From an uncultured Eubacteriales bacterium (GTDB taxonomy: Bacteria > Bacillota > Clostridia > Christensenellales > Aristaeellaceae), in assembly GCA_900550955.1 (NCBI GenBank), contig URUF01000033.1:1-23350 (forward strand): a stretch of 23,350 nucleotides of DNA. The letters are read 5' to 3'. The notes under the pieces are model-generated. The model was not told the DNA's origin. It saw only the letters and a list, made by a program, of their open reading frames with translations, and did no database searches. Shown piece after piece: positions 8,139 through 15,325 of the stretch. The number at the start of each line of letters is the position of its first letter. Within the stretch, counting starts at the first letter, position 1. The position numbers and the translations under genes are program-made.

Positions 8139-8786
8139 ATGAAAATGGAAATAGGGAAAGACTTTCCAGCGTATTTTCGGCCTTCCTATCCAGAAGAATT
8201 CGAACTGTTTTCGCATTTTGAATTCACAGCGGGAATTCCGTCCGTTTTGTTTGCGATAACGACATGGAAAGAAAATGGAAAGCCAAATGTGTGTTTTCAC
8301 GCGTGGAGCTGCTTTCATGGCGATAAAACCGCTTTTTTCGCCGTCATGGGCGGCCTGTACCAGCACACGCATACGTATGCAAATATTCAAAGGGAGAAAT
8401 GCTTTTGCATCAATTTCCTTCCAATCCACTGCTATGATCAGTTAACGAACACAATCCGTCACAACGCTTACGAAGCCGATGAATTTGAAATAGGCGGGTT
8501 TACCCTTGCCCACGCGAAAGCCGTTCATGCGCCAACGATTGCCGAAGCCTTTGTAACGGTAGAATGCGCCTTGAAAGATAGTAGGGATTTAAGCGGCGCA
8601 GGCATTACGGCCATGGTTACCGGAGAAGTTCAGCACATTTCCGTTGAAAGAGAATATGCGCAGGGATATGAAAAGCGATACGGGAAAGATGGATTTATGC
8701 TGTTGATCCCCGCGCCGCAGGATCTTATTACGGGGGAACCGGCGCAATCGGCAATCGCGACTGTACATATCAAAAGGTTCGATTAA
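8139..8786 (+). CDS. Flavin reductase-like FMN-binding protein
   Basis: This 215-residue protein resembles the flavin reductase-like (split beta-barrel, FMN-binding) family. The early region, with SVLFAITTWKENGKPNVCF and then HAWSCFHGDKTAFFAVMGG, fits the flavin-binding start of the barrel. HTYANIQREKCFCINFLP fits the following helix and strand. The EAFVTVECAL and GITAMVTGEVQHI stretches form the later barrel. Members reduce free flavin or use bound FMN as an oxidoreductase; the partner here is unknown. The start is ATG 8139, with ATG 8145 in frame as an alternative; AAGGGG lies about 13 bases upstream, a weak fit. Codons are visibly more AT-rich than in neighbouring genes, suggesting recent acquisition. 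No clear promoter is seen. Confidence 0.75.
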   Translation: MKMEIGKDFPAYFRPSYPEEFELFSHFEFTAGIPSVLFAITTWKENGKPNVCFHAWSCFHGDKTAFFAVMGGLYQHTHTYANIQREKCFCINFLPIHCYDQLTNTIRHNAYEADEFEIGGFTLAHAKAVHAPTIAEAFVTVECALKDSRDLSGAGITAMVTGEVQHISVEREYAQGYEKRYGKDGFMLLIPAPQDLITGEPAQSAIATVHIKRFD

Positions 8787-8814
8787 GCATCTCTTCTCCC
8801 ATACTGCCGTTCGC

Positions 8815-8934
8815 CGGCTCTCCGGGCGGCGAGGGGCGTAAGAACACCTTGTTTCCTAAGGCTTCCAAAGCAGGCGCGCGTGTCGCCGGCTTCGGTTTTC
8901 CCCTAAAGGGCGCGGGCCCTCAGGCCTCCCATGG
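8815..8934 (+). repeat. Structured intergenic repeat, copy A
   Basis: The first 81 bases match the reverse complement of 23268-23348 at about 80% by eye without a gap, and weaker similarity continues to 8934. Copy A keeps three hairpins of copy B: CCTT/AAGG, a long AAGC-type stem near 8867-8894, and GGGC/GCCC near 8908-8919. In the long stem an A-to-G change in one arm is matched by a T-to-C change in the other. It fills most of the gap between the flavin reductase gene and the DUF2232 promoter. Confidence 0.7.
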
Positions 8935-8983
8935 AATGAACCGGCAGCCTGACGCCTCCCGCAAATACGCCCCGCGCGCATGG

Positions 8984-9013
8984 TTGACTTCTTCCCGCCT
9001 GTGACGCTATAAT
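8984..9013 (+). promoter_or_regulatory. Promoter of the DUF2232-rplI-dnaB-yhaM operon
   Basis: TTGACT (8984-8989) and TATAAT (9008-9013) are 18 bases apart, about 50 bases before the first gene of the operon. Confidence 0.8.
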
Positions 9014-9064
9014 GAAAGGTACGGCGCGCAACCGCCGCGCGGCGCAGGGAAAGGGGGCCTTTAT

Positions 9065-10153
9065 ATGCAGCCGTCCGAGATAAGGCCGCAGCGCGCGCAG
9101 CTTACCGCTGCCATGCTGGGCCTGGGGCTGTTAGGCGTGGTTATGGCCGTGTTCCCGTTCACCTGCGTACTGCTTGCGCTGGTTGTGCCGCTGCTGGCCT
9201 GCCCGCTTGCGGGCCGAAAGCAGCAATGGGCCGCCTGGCTTGCCGCTTTAGCCCCTGCGACCATTTCCCTGTTGGCGGGGTTTCACCCGCTTTACGCCGT
9301 TTCGCTGGCTCTGCCCGGGCTTTGCGCCATGGCAACGGCGCTTTGGCTAAAGCGCAGCAAGCGCCTGCCCGCCCCTGCTGCCATCCTGTACGAAATGGTG
9401 GCTTACGCCTTTGCGCTTTTGTGCGTTGTGATATGCGCGCAGGCCGCATTGGGCAACGCCATCGCGCCCGGCCTGGCCGAATGGCTGGTCAAGCGCGTTC
9501 AATCCTCGGGCAATACCGGCCTTCTTCTGTACCGCTTTGCGGCAGCCGGGCTCATCGCCGTGCCGGAGGGATACCAAAAAGCCAGTTTGCTCTCCTTTGC
9601 GTTTGACCCCGTGCTCATCCGCCAGCTGCTTCTGTCCCTGCGGCTTACGGCTGAAAGGCTGATTGCCAGCGCGCTCCCGTCCCTGTTTGTGCAGGCGTGC
9701 ATGCTGGGCGGGCTGTTTACCGCCCTGCGCTGCCAGAGGCTCAACTGCATGGTGCTGTTGGTGGAGGAGGGCCCCGCGCGCACGCAGCGCAAAACGCGCG
9801 TCATACGCCCGCCGGGGTTTCGCATGCTGTTTTTGCCGCCGAAAAGCGGTTGGCTACCGGGCGTCATGGGGTTGGCCTCCCTCGTGCTGCTCAGCGCGCA
9901 ATCCGCCCTGGCCCAAACGCTGGGACAGCTTTTCTATGCCGCGTTTGCCTGCACGTTCCAGGTGCTGGGCGCGGCGGTGATCGTATGCCTGCTCAGCGCC
10001 CGTAAGCCGGAGCGCGCCCCTCTGTATGGGGCGTTGGCCGGCGCCGCTTACGTGCTGTTTCCGCTGGCGCTGTTTTTCATCGGCGTGGCGGATCAGGCGG
10101 GGCATACCCGCGTCAAATGGCTTAAACAAATCGATCAGAATAAGGAGGAATAA
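9065..10153 (+). CDS. DUF2232 (YybS-like) membrane protein
   Basis: This 362-residue polytopic membrane protein has about eight hydrophobic helices: a cluster in residues 15-125, one near 205-225 and a final group at about 265-350. The tail is basic and polar. Sequence and position fit the DUF2232/YybS family, which sits next to rplI in many Firmicutes. The biochemical role is unknown. AAGGGGG is seven bases before the ATG. Its stop is three bases before rplI, and the rplI ribosome site (AAGGAGG) lies over its end, so the two are coupled. In Bacillus subtilis the cyclic-di-AMP phosphodiesterase gene gdpP (yybT) lies between yybS and rplI; here that gene is missing from the block. Confidence 0.75.
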   Translation: MQPSEIRPQRAQLTAAMLGLGLLGVVMAVFPFTCVLLALVVPLLACPLAGRKQQWAAWLAALAPATISLLAGFHPLYAVSLALPGLCAMATALWLKRSKRLPAPAAILYEMVAYAFALLCVVICAQAALGNAIAPGLAEWLVKRVQSSGNTGLLLYRFAAAGLIAVPEGYQKASLLSFAFDPVLIRQLLLSLRLTAERLIASALPSLFVQACMLGGLFTALRCQRLNCMVLLVEEGPARTQRKTRVIRPPGFRMLFLPPKSGWLPGVMGLASLVLLSAQSALAQTLGQLFYAAFACTFQVLGAAVIVCLLSARKPERAPLYGALAGAAYVLFPLALFFIGVADQAGHTRVKWLKQIDQNKEE

Positions 10154-10156
10154 CCC

Positions 10157-10606
10157 ATGAAAGTTATTTTGCTTTGCGATGTAAAGGGCAGCGGCAAGAA
10201 GGACGATGTGATCAACGTTTCCGACGGCTTTGCCCGCAACTACCTCTTTCCCCGCAAGTGGGCGGTGGAGGCCACCCCCGGCGCCGTAAAGGAGATTGAG
10301 CGCAAACGCGCCAACGAGGAAAAGCTGGAGCGCGAGCGCCGCGAGGCCGCCCAGCAGCTGGCGGCCAGCCTGAAGGGTAAAACCATTACCCTTAGCGTAA
10401 AATGCGGCGCGCAGGGCCGCCTCTACGGGAGCATTACCAGCCAGGAAATTGCCGTCGCGCTCAAGGAGCAGCACGGCGTTGAGGTGGATAAGCGCAAAAT
10501 TGAGTGCGACCCCATCCGCCAGACGGGCGATGTGGATATCAACGTATGGATTTATTCCGGCGTAACCACGCCTATGAAGGTACACGTTGTACCTGCCGGT
10601 AAGTAA
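10157..10606 (+). CDS. rplI: 50S ribosomal protein L9
   Basis: L9 binds 23S rRNA near the L1 stalk of the large subunit and helps keep the reading frame. The 149 residues show the whole family plan: the N-terminal domain MKVILLCDVKGSGKKDDVINV with the signature GFARNYLFPRKWAVEAT, a long charged connecting helix (about 42-75), and a C-terminal domain with GRLYGSITSQEIAVAL and a terminal VWIYSGVTTPMKVHV. Length is normal for the family. A perfect AAGGAGG (10142-10148) overlaps the upstream gene's end. dnaB begins 21-30 bases after the stop. This order (DUF2232, L9, helicase) is a common Firmicute arrangement. Confidence 0.97.
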   Translation: MKVILLCDVKGSGKKDDVINVSDGFARNYLFPRKWAVEATPGAVKEIERKRANEEKLERERREAAQQLAASLKGKTITLSVKCGAQGRLYGSITSQEIAVALKEQHGVEVDKRKIECDPIRQTGDVDINVWIYSGVTTPMKVHVVPAGK

Positions 10607-10636
10607 GCCAGCCGCAACGCGAAGGGAGTGAGCCGC

Positions 10637-12031
10637 TTGGAAAGCGGGATCAGCGAACAACCCATCACCGCCCTGCCCCCCAGCAGCATAGACGCCGAGC
10701 GCTCCGTGCTGGGAGCCATGATGCAAGATAGCGGCGCGGCCACCCTCGCCTTTGAAACCCTTATGCCGGTGGATTTTTACTCCGCCGAGCACCGGGAGAT
10801 CTTTGAGGCCATGCGCGCCCTGCACCTTTCCGGCAGCCCCATTGACCTGATGACCGTTGGCAACGAGCTTACCAAGCGCGGCACCCTGGAAAGCGTTGGC
10901 GGCGCGCCCTACCTTTTGCAGGCCGTGCGCTTTGTGCCCACCACCGCCAACACCCGCACGTATATTGAAATCGTGATGGAAAAATCCACGCTGCGCAAGC
11001 TCATCGCGGCAAGCCAGCAAATCCAGCAGCAGTGCTATGCCCAGGCCGATCCCCTGCAGGACGTGCTGCACAACGCCGAGCGCCTTATCTTTGATATTGT
11101 GATGAAGCGCGCCGGGGCCGAAACGCTGGTGCCGCTGAACAGGGTGCTCATGTCCACCTTTGACCAAATCGAGGAGCTGAGCCGCCTGAAGGGGCGTCTG
11201 GCGGGCGTGCCCACAGGGCTGTACGACCTGGACCGCATGCTCACCGGCCTGCACGGCGGCGAGCTGGTGCTGGTAGGCGCGCGCCCGGCCATGGGCAAAA
11301 CCTCCATGGCGCTGGGCGTTACGCAGTTTGCAGCGCGGCAGGCCAAGCGCTGCGTAGCCGTGTTCAGTATGGAAATGCCCAGCGAGCAAATCGGCCTGCG
11401 CCTGTTGTGCTCCGCCGCCAGCATCAACATGCAGCGCGTGCGCAGCGGCATGCTCAGCGACGATGAATGGGTCAAGATCGGCGATGCCATCAACGAGTTG
11501 TCCACCTGCCGCGTGTTTATTGACGATACGCCCGGCCTGACCCCCTCGCAGCTGCGCAGCCGCTGCCGCAGGCTGATGCTGGAGCAGGGCCTGGATTTGA
11601 TCGTGATTGACTACCTGGGCCTGATGGGCACGGATAAGCGCGTGGAAAACCGCCAGCTGGAGGTTAGCGAGATCAGCCGCCAGCTCAAGGCCATTGCGCT
11701 TGAGCTAAAGATTCCCGTTTTGGCGTGCGCGCAGCTCAGCCGCGCCCCCGCCGCCCGTACCGATAAGCGCCCCATGCTCAGCGACCTGCGCGATTCCGGC
11801 AGCATAGAGCAGGATGCGGACGTTGTGCTGTTTTTGCACCGGGAGGGGTATTATGCCTCCGCAGCCGCCGAGGACGGCCCCAAGCCCGACGACAACGCCG
11901 GCGAGGTGATCATCGCCAAGCAGCGCAACGGCCCCGTGGGCACCGTGAACGTGGAATGGCAGGCGGAGTTTGCCCGCTATACCAACCTGCCCGGCACCCG
12001 CGTGGCCATGTATATGGAAACCCAAGCATAA
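10637..12031 (+). CDS. dnaB: Replicative DNA helicase DnaB (DnaC in Bacillus)
   Basis: Hexameric helicase that unwinds DNA at the replication fork and recruits primase. The N-terminal domain begins LPPSSIDAERSVLGAMM, followed by the linker helix and the RecA-like domain. Walker A is GARPAMGKT (residues 217-225 counted from GTG 10628), Walker B is LIVIDYLGLM, and the SDLRDSGSIEQDADVV arginine-finger region and a final EVIIAKQRNGPVG strand are present. The TTG at 10637 has AAGGGAG eight bases before it. The GTG at 10628 overlaps that site and would have almost no spacing, so TTG is preferred, although GTG cannot be excluded. No intein or insertion is seen and the length (464 residues) is normal. 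Confidence 0.96.
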   Translation: MESGISEQPITALPPSSIDAERSVLGAMMQDSGAATLAFETLMPVDFYSAEHREIFEAMRALHLSGSPIDLMTVGNELTKRGTLESVGGAPYLLQAVRFVPTTANTRTYIEIVMEKSTLRKLIAASQQIQQQCYAQADPLQDVLHNAERLIFDIVMKRAGAETLVPLNRVLMSTFDQIEELSRLKGRLAGVPTGLYDLDRMLTGLHGGELVLVGARPAMGKTSMALGVTQFAARQAKRCVAVFSMEMPSEQIGLRLLCSAASINMQRVRSGMLSDDEWVKIGDAINELSTCRVFIDDTPGLTPSQLRSRCRRLMLEQGLDLIVIDYLGLMGTDKRVENRQLEVSEISRQLKAIALELKIPVLACAQLSRAPAARTDKRPMLSDLRDSGSIEQDADVVLFLHREGYYASAAAEDGPKPDDNAGEVIIAKQRNGPVGTVNVEWQAEFARYTNLPGTRVAMYMETQA

Positions 12032-12043
12032 AGGAGCTTTTTC

Positions 12044-13012
12044 ATGCCTCAGCAACGTGTTTGTGACCTAGCAAAGGATCAGCGCTTCGAAGGCTTTCTT
12101 TTGGTGCGCTCCGCCGACCAGCGCACCGGCGGCAACGGCGCGAAGTACCTGGATATGAACCTGGCTGACCGCACCGGCGAGGTGAACGCCAAGGTGTGGG
12201 ATGGCAACGTGCCCCCGCCCGCGCCCGGCAGCGTGGTGAAGGTGCGCGGCGGCACGCTGGAATACAACGGCCGCCTGCAGCTGCGCGTGGAGCGCATCCG
12301 CGCCATGGCCCCGGGGGACGATGTGGATATCGCCGCCCTCACCCCCTGCGCCCCGGAGCCGCCCGAAGCTATGCTCAAGGAGCTTTATGACGCCATCGAC
12401 GGCTTCCAGAGCCAGCCCATCGCCGCCCTTACCCGCGAGATAGTGCGCCGCTTTGAGGAAAAGCTGCGCTATTACCCCGCCGCGCAGCGCATTCACCATG
12501 CGGAGCGCAGCGGCCTTTTGCACCATACCACGGGCATGCTGCGCACGGCGCGCGCGCTTCTTGAGGTGTACCCCTGGCTGAACAGCGACCTGCTCTACGC
12601 CGGGGTCATCCTGCACGACCTGTGTAAAACCGAGGAAATGGATTCCGACGCCATGGGCGTGGTACGCGATTACAGCCGCGAGGGCCTGCTGCTTGGCCAC
12701 CTGGTGCTGGGCGTGACCCGTATTCAGGAGGCCGCCAACGATCTGGGCATCGCAGGCGAGCCTGTGCTGCTTTTGCAGCACATGATGCTCAGCCACCACG
12801 GCGAGGCGGAGTTTGGCAGCCCGCGCAAGCCCATGTTCCCCGAAGCCGAGGTGCTGCACTGGATCGATCTGCTGGATGCGCGCATGAACGAGATGCAAAC
12901 CGCCGTGAGCAAGCTAAAGCCCGGCGTGTTTTCCGAAAAAATCTGGTCGCTGGACCGCCGCCTGTACCATGCCGATTACGACGCCCTAAAGGAAAACGCG
13001 CCGGAAGGTTGA
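12044..13012 (+). CDS. yhaM: 3'-5' exoribonuclease YhaM family (OB fold plus HD domain)
   Basis: This 322-residue protein has the YhaM layout: an OB-type nucleic-acid-binding domain (about 1-100, with KYLDMNLADRTGEVNAKVWD and GRLQLRVERIRA) and a metal-dependent HD domain. The HD ligands are visible as His160/His161 (LLHHTTGM), His191-Asp192 with Lys195 (ILHDLCK), and later His220, His246 and His251/His252. YhaM trims RNA, and in some species single-stranded DNA, from the 3' end; a role in RNA turnover is expected. AAGGAG lies right after the dnaB stop and before this ATG, so it belongs to that operon. The stop overlaps the promoter of the next gene, and no terminator is seen between them. Confidence 0.9.
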   Translation: MPQQRVCDLAKDQRFEGFLLVRSADQRTGGNGAKYLDMNLADRTGEVNAKVWDGNVPPPAPGSVVKVRGGTLEYNGRLQLRVERIRAMAPGDDVDIAALTPCAPEPPEAMLKELYDAIDGFQSQPIAALTREIVRRFEEKLRYYPAAQRIHHAERSGLLHHTTGMLRTARALLEVYPWLNSDLLYAGVILHDLCKTEEMDSDAMGVVRDYSREGLLLGHLVLGVTRIQEAANDLGIAGEPVLLLQHMMLSHHGEAEFGSPRKPMFPEAEVLHWIDLLDARMNEMQTAVSKLKPGVFSEKIWSLDRRLYHADYDALKENAPEG

Positions 13013-13037
13013 CGGAATGCGCTGGAAATGTTACAAT
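13009..13037 (+). promoter_or_regulatory. Promoter of the lipoprotein gene, overlapping the yhaM stop
   Basis: TTGACG (13009-13014) and TACAAT (13032-13037) are 17 bases apart. The -35 contains the yhaM stop codon. The leader is about 85 bases long. Confidence 0.75.
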
Positions 13038-13126
13038 ATCATGACGAAATGAAGATTTCCCCATTCTCATTCGTTACAGAATCGGTACCAGCCGCGGCCG
13101 CGCGCCGCTATCAGGAGGGAAGAACC

Positions 13127-14002
13127 ATGAAACGCAACTGGAAGCTTTTGCTTTGCCTGCTGCTTGCGGCGGCCACCCTGAGCGCCTGCTCCGGCGGGGG
13201 AAACCCCAACGAGGTTTTTCCCGAGGTAACGCAAAACCTGGGCCCCGCCGCTTCCACCCCCACGCCCGAGCCGCAGCAGCCCGACGCGGGCACGGAGCCC
13301 GGCGGTGAAACCGGCGGCAACGCCGGCGGACAGAGCATTTTTGACGCCAACCCCTACGACGTTCTCGAGCCGGATTTTACCCCCGAGGACGCGCTGGGCG
13401 AAGAAAACTACATAGACCCCAATGAAAATTTGTACGCCGCTGCCAACGCCACCGTCTATCCCTATGCCGGCAGCACGCCCATCCCGCTCAATCCCGTGGA
13501 TATGCCAACCCCCACGCCCCGCCCCTCGCTTAGCTTTACCTATGGCTCCTACACCTCCGCTTCCATAGGCGTAAGCTTTGAAGCGCCCGTGGGCTGGATG
13601 GTGGATGAAAGCCAGCCGGGCGTGATGGTTCTTAGCGAGCCCGAAGGCCAAATCAAGGACGGCCAGCAGTGCGTTATCACCCTTACGGCAGAGCCCGTTA
13701 CTGGCAATTACAGCGAGAGCGAGCTGAAAACCCAAGTCAATCAGCGGCTGGATACCATCGGCGGCGCGGAATTTGACGAATGGAAGCCCAGCTACACCGC
13801 TACCCGCTATATGATGGGCAGCAAGGGCGTGTACGCCAATTATACCGGCTCCCTAACCACCGGCGTCAACGTGGGCGGGCGCATCCTGTACGTATGCATC
13901 GACCGCGTGCTTTACGGCCTGGAGATTGTGTTCCCCCAGGGCTTTAAGGACGACTATCTGGATGTGTTTGGAAAAATCCGCAGCAGCATGAAAGCAAATT
14001 GA
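13127..14002 (+). CDS. Lipoprotein with Pro/Thr-rich linker and PsbP-like C-terminal domain
   Basis: This 291-residue exported lipoprotein starts MKRNWK followed by a hydrophobic stretch and the lipobox LSAC, with the acylated cysteine at residue 21. Residues 22 to about 140 are low complexity, rich in Pro, Thr, Gly, Asp and Glu with repeated TPTP stretches, and probably act as a flexible wall-spanning tether. The last 140 residues look like a compact domain (SIGVSFEAPVGWMVDES, GQQCVITLTAEPV, IFPQGF-type end) of the PsbP/MOG1-like type, found in clostridial surface lipoproteins of unknown function. ATG 13127 is preferred over 13028 because AGGAGGGA (13113-13120) precedes it and the signal peptide begins there. 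A terminator follows. Confidence 0.8.
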   Translation: MKRNWKLLLCLLLAAATLSACSGGGNPNEVFPEVTQNLGPAASTPTPEPQQPDAGTEPGGETGGNAGGQSIFDANPYDVLEPDFTPEDALGEENYIDPNENLYAAANATVYPYAGSTPIPLNPVDMPTPTPRPSLSFTYGSYTSASIGVSFEAPVGWMVDESQPGVMVLSEPEGQIKDGQQCVITLTAEPVTGNYSESELKTQVNQRLDTIGGAEFDEWKPSYTATRYMMGSKGVYANYTGSLTTGVNVGGRILYVCIDRVLYGLEIVFPQGFKDDYLDVFGKIRSSMKAN

Positions 14003-14020
14003 TAGAAGCCTGTTTGCCAG

Positions 14021-14061
14021 GGGCCCGTGCGGTCAAAAGCCAGCATGGGCCCTTTTCTTTT
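14021..14061 (+). terminator. Rho-independent terminator of the lipoprotein gene
   Basis: A ten-pair stem GGGCCCGTGC (14021-14030) with GCATGGGCCC (14043-14052), one G-T pair, is followed by TTTTCTTTT. Confidence 0.92.
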
Positions 14062-14081
14062 ATGCGCTCCGCGCAAAGCAT

Positions 14082-14110
14082 TTGACCTATACCGCCTGTT
14101 GTGATATAAT
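14082..14110 (+). promoter_or_regulatory. Promoter of yebC
   Basis: TTGACC (14082-14087) and TATAAT (14105-14110) are 17 bases apart, just beyond the lipoprotein terminator, so yebC is a single-gene unit. Confidence 0.88.
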
Positions 14111-14191
14111 GCTTCGGTAAAATAGGCAGGATGGCGGAACGCGCCCGCCCGGGCCTTCTCCACCCCCATACGATACAGAAAGGCTGATACG

Positions 14192-14938
14192 ATGTCCGGA
14201 CACAGCAAATGGCATAACATCGCAGTAAAAAAAGGCAAGGCGGACGCGGCCCGCGGCAAAATCTTCACCAAGATTGGCCGTGAAATCGCTATCGCCGTGC
14301 GTGAAGGCGGCAGCAATCCCGACAGCAACTCCAAGCTGCGCGACGTGATTGCAAAGGCCAAGAGCAATAACATGCCCAACGACAACATCCAGCGTTCCAT
14401 CAAAAAGGCCGCCGGCGAGCTGGGCAGCGTGGATTATGAGGAGATCACCTACGAAGGCTACGCCCCCGGCGGCATCGCCCTTATCGTGGAGGCAATCACC
14501 GACAACCGTAACCGCACCGCCAGCGATATCCGCCATTGCTTCGCCAAGAACGAGGGTTCCTTGGGCGTAACGGGCAGCGTAAGCTTTATGTTTGACAAGA
14601 AGGGCCTGCTGGTAATCGAGCGCACGCCTGACATGGACGAGGACGAAATGATGATGACCGTGCTGGATGCCGGAGCGGAGGACATGCAAACCATGGACGA
14701 CGCGTTCGAGGTCACCACCGATCCCAACGATTTCAGCGCCGTGCGTGAAAAGCTGGAGGCCCAGGGCCTTAGCTTCCTGAGCGCAGAGGTGCAGATGATC
14801 CCGCAGAACACCGTGGTCCCCGCCGACGAGGATACCCTATCCAAGGTGCAAAAGCTGCTGGAAATGCTCGAGGACAACGACGATGTGCAAAACGTGTGGC
14901 ACAACGCCGAGCTGCCCGAGGAGCCGGAAGAAGAATAA
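14192..14938 (+). CDS. yebC: YebC/PmpR family transcriptional regulator or translation factor
   Basis: This 248-residue cytosolic protein belongs to the YebC/PmpR family (TACO1 in mitochondria). It begins with the diagnostic MSGHSKWHNI and KKGKADAARGKIFTKIGREI, then ITYEGYAPGGIALIVEAITDNRNRTASDIRH and GVTGSVSFMFDKKG, and ends in an acidic tail. Length is normal. Bacterial members bind DNA as regulators or help ribosomes translate difficult sequences; which applies here is unknown. AGAAAGG lies before the ATG. The gene has its own promoter and terminator. Confidence 0.95.
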   Translation: MSGHSKWHNIAVKKGKADAARGKIFTKIGREIAIAVREGGSNPDSNSKLRDVIAKAKSNNMPNDNIQRSIKKAAGELGSVDYEEITYEGYAPGGIALIVEAITDNRNRTASDIRHCFAKNEGSLGVTGSVSFMFDKKGLLVIERTPDMDEDEMMMTVLDAGAEDMQTMDDAFEVTTDPNDFSAVREKLEAQGLSFLSAEVQMIPQNTVVPADEDTLSKVQKLLEMLEDNDDVQNVWHNAELPEEPEEE

Positions 14939-14950
14939 CCTTGTGCAACG

Positions 14951-14991
14951 AAAAACCGCGCGCTGCGTGAAAAACGAAGCGCGCGGTTTTT
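14951..14991 (+). terminator. Rho-independent terminator of yebC
   Basis: AAAAACCGCGCGCT (14951-14964) pairs with AGCGCGCGGTTTTT (14978-14991), followed by another T. The A run at the front makes it partly bidirectional. A weaker GCCTT/AAGGC hairpin with TTGTTTTTT at 15002-15035 may be a second, backup terminator. The rest of 14992-15150 holds no gene that I can support. Confidence 0.93.
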
Positions 14992-15150
14992 TATTGGGCA
15001 GGCCTTTGGGGCAGCGCTCGCAAGGCTTGTTTTTTAAGTTGATAGCGCAACTCAATTCCTGCCTGGGAAACGAAGCAAAAGCAGCCTTTCGAAGCATGGA
15101 AACAAAGAAACTGCTGCGTTCCTACTTCCAAATAAAACGCGGAGGCACTA

Positions 15151-15185
15151 TTGACATTCTCTTGCGTTTGCAATATAGTACTATA
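15151..15185 (+). promoter_or_regulatory. Promoter of MATE gene 2 with a palindromic operator over the -10
   Basis: TTGACA (15151-15156) and TATAGT (15174-15179) are 17 bases apart. The -10 forms half of a perfect 12-bp palindrome TATAGTACTATA (15174-15185), suggesting a repressor that blocks the promoter directly. Transcription should start near 15186. Confidence 0.8.
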
Positions 15186-15186
15186 C

Positions 15187-15310
15187 TGAAAATCATCGGA
15201 GGACAGGTTCGCCGCAGCGAAATGATTATCATGATAATCTCCTGTCGATGAAGATGTCGGATGCGTCCGGTTATTGCTCAATAGCAGTAACCGGGCGTTA
15301 TTTTTTGTAA
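15187..15310 (+). ncRNA. Structured leader RNA with terminator, candidate guanidine-IV (mepA-type) riboswitch
   Basis: Between the promoter and the MATE gene lies a compact foldable RNA. Stem P1a TCATCG (15193-15198)/CGATGA (15246-15251) and P1b ACAGG (15203-15207)/CCTGT (15241-15245) are split by a GAGG bulge on one side. They enclose P2 TTCGC/GCGAA with loop CGCA (15208-15221) and P3 GATTAT/ATAATC (15224-15239), giving a three-way junction. A 12-bp terminator stem (15267-15278 with 15283-15294) and a T run (15299-15306) follow. GGAC (15201-15204) could pair with GTCC (15265-15268), whose CC is the foot of the terminator, giving a possible antiterminator. Known biology: guanidine-IV (mepA motif) RNAs control MepA-like MATE genes in clostridia. 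I did not verify the consensus, so the class is an inference. Confidence 0.6.
15267..15306 (+). terminator. Leader terminator upstream of MATE gene 2
   Basis: CCGGTTATTGCT (15267-15278) pairs completely with AGCAGTAACCGG (one T-G pair; 15283-15294), followed by GCGTTATTTTTT. It lies before the gene it would stop, so it acts as a conditional attenuator. Confidence 0.85.
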
Positions 15311-15325
15311 AGGAAGGAAGTTCCC

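Noticed and set aside
9854..11389. Minus-strand open frame of 511 codons opposite rplI and dnaB
   Set aside because: It is antisense to two certain housekeeping genes, has no ribosome site or domain, and arises from GC-rich codon choice in the real genes.
12068..12898. Minus-strand 276-codon frame opposite yhaM
   Set aside because: It is a shadow of a well-supported HD-domain protein gene and has no recognisable domain.
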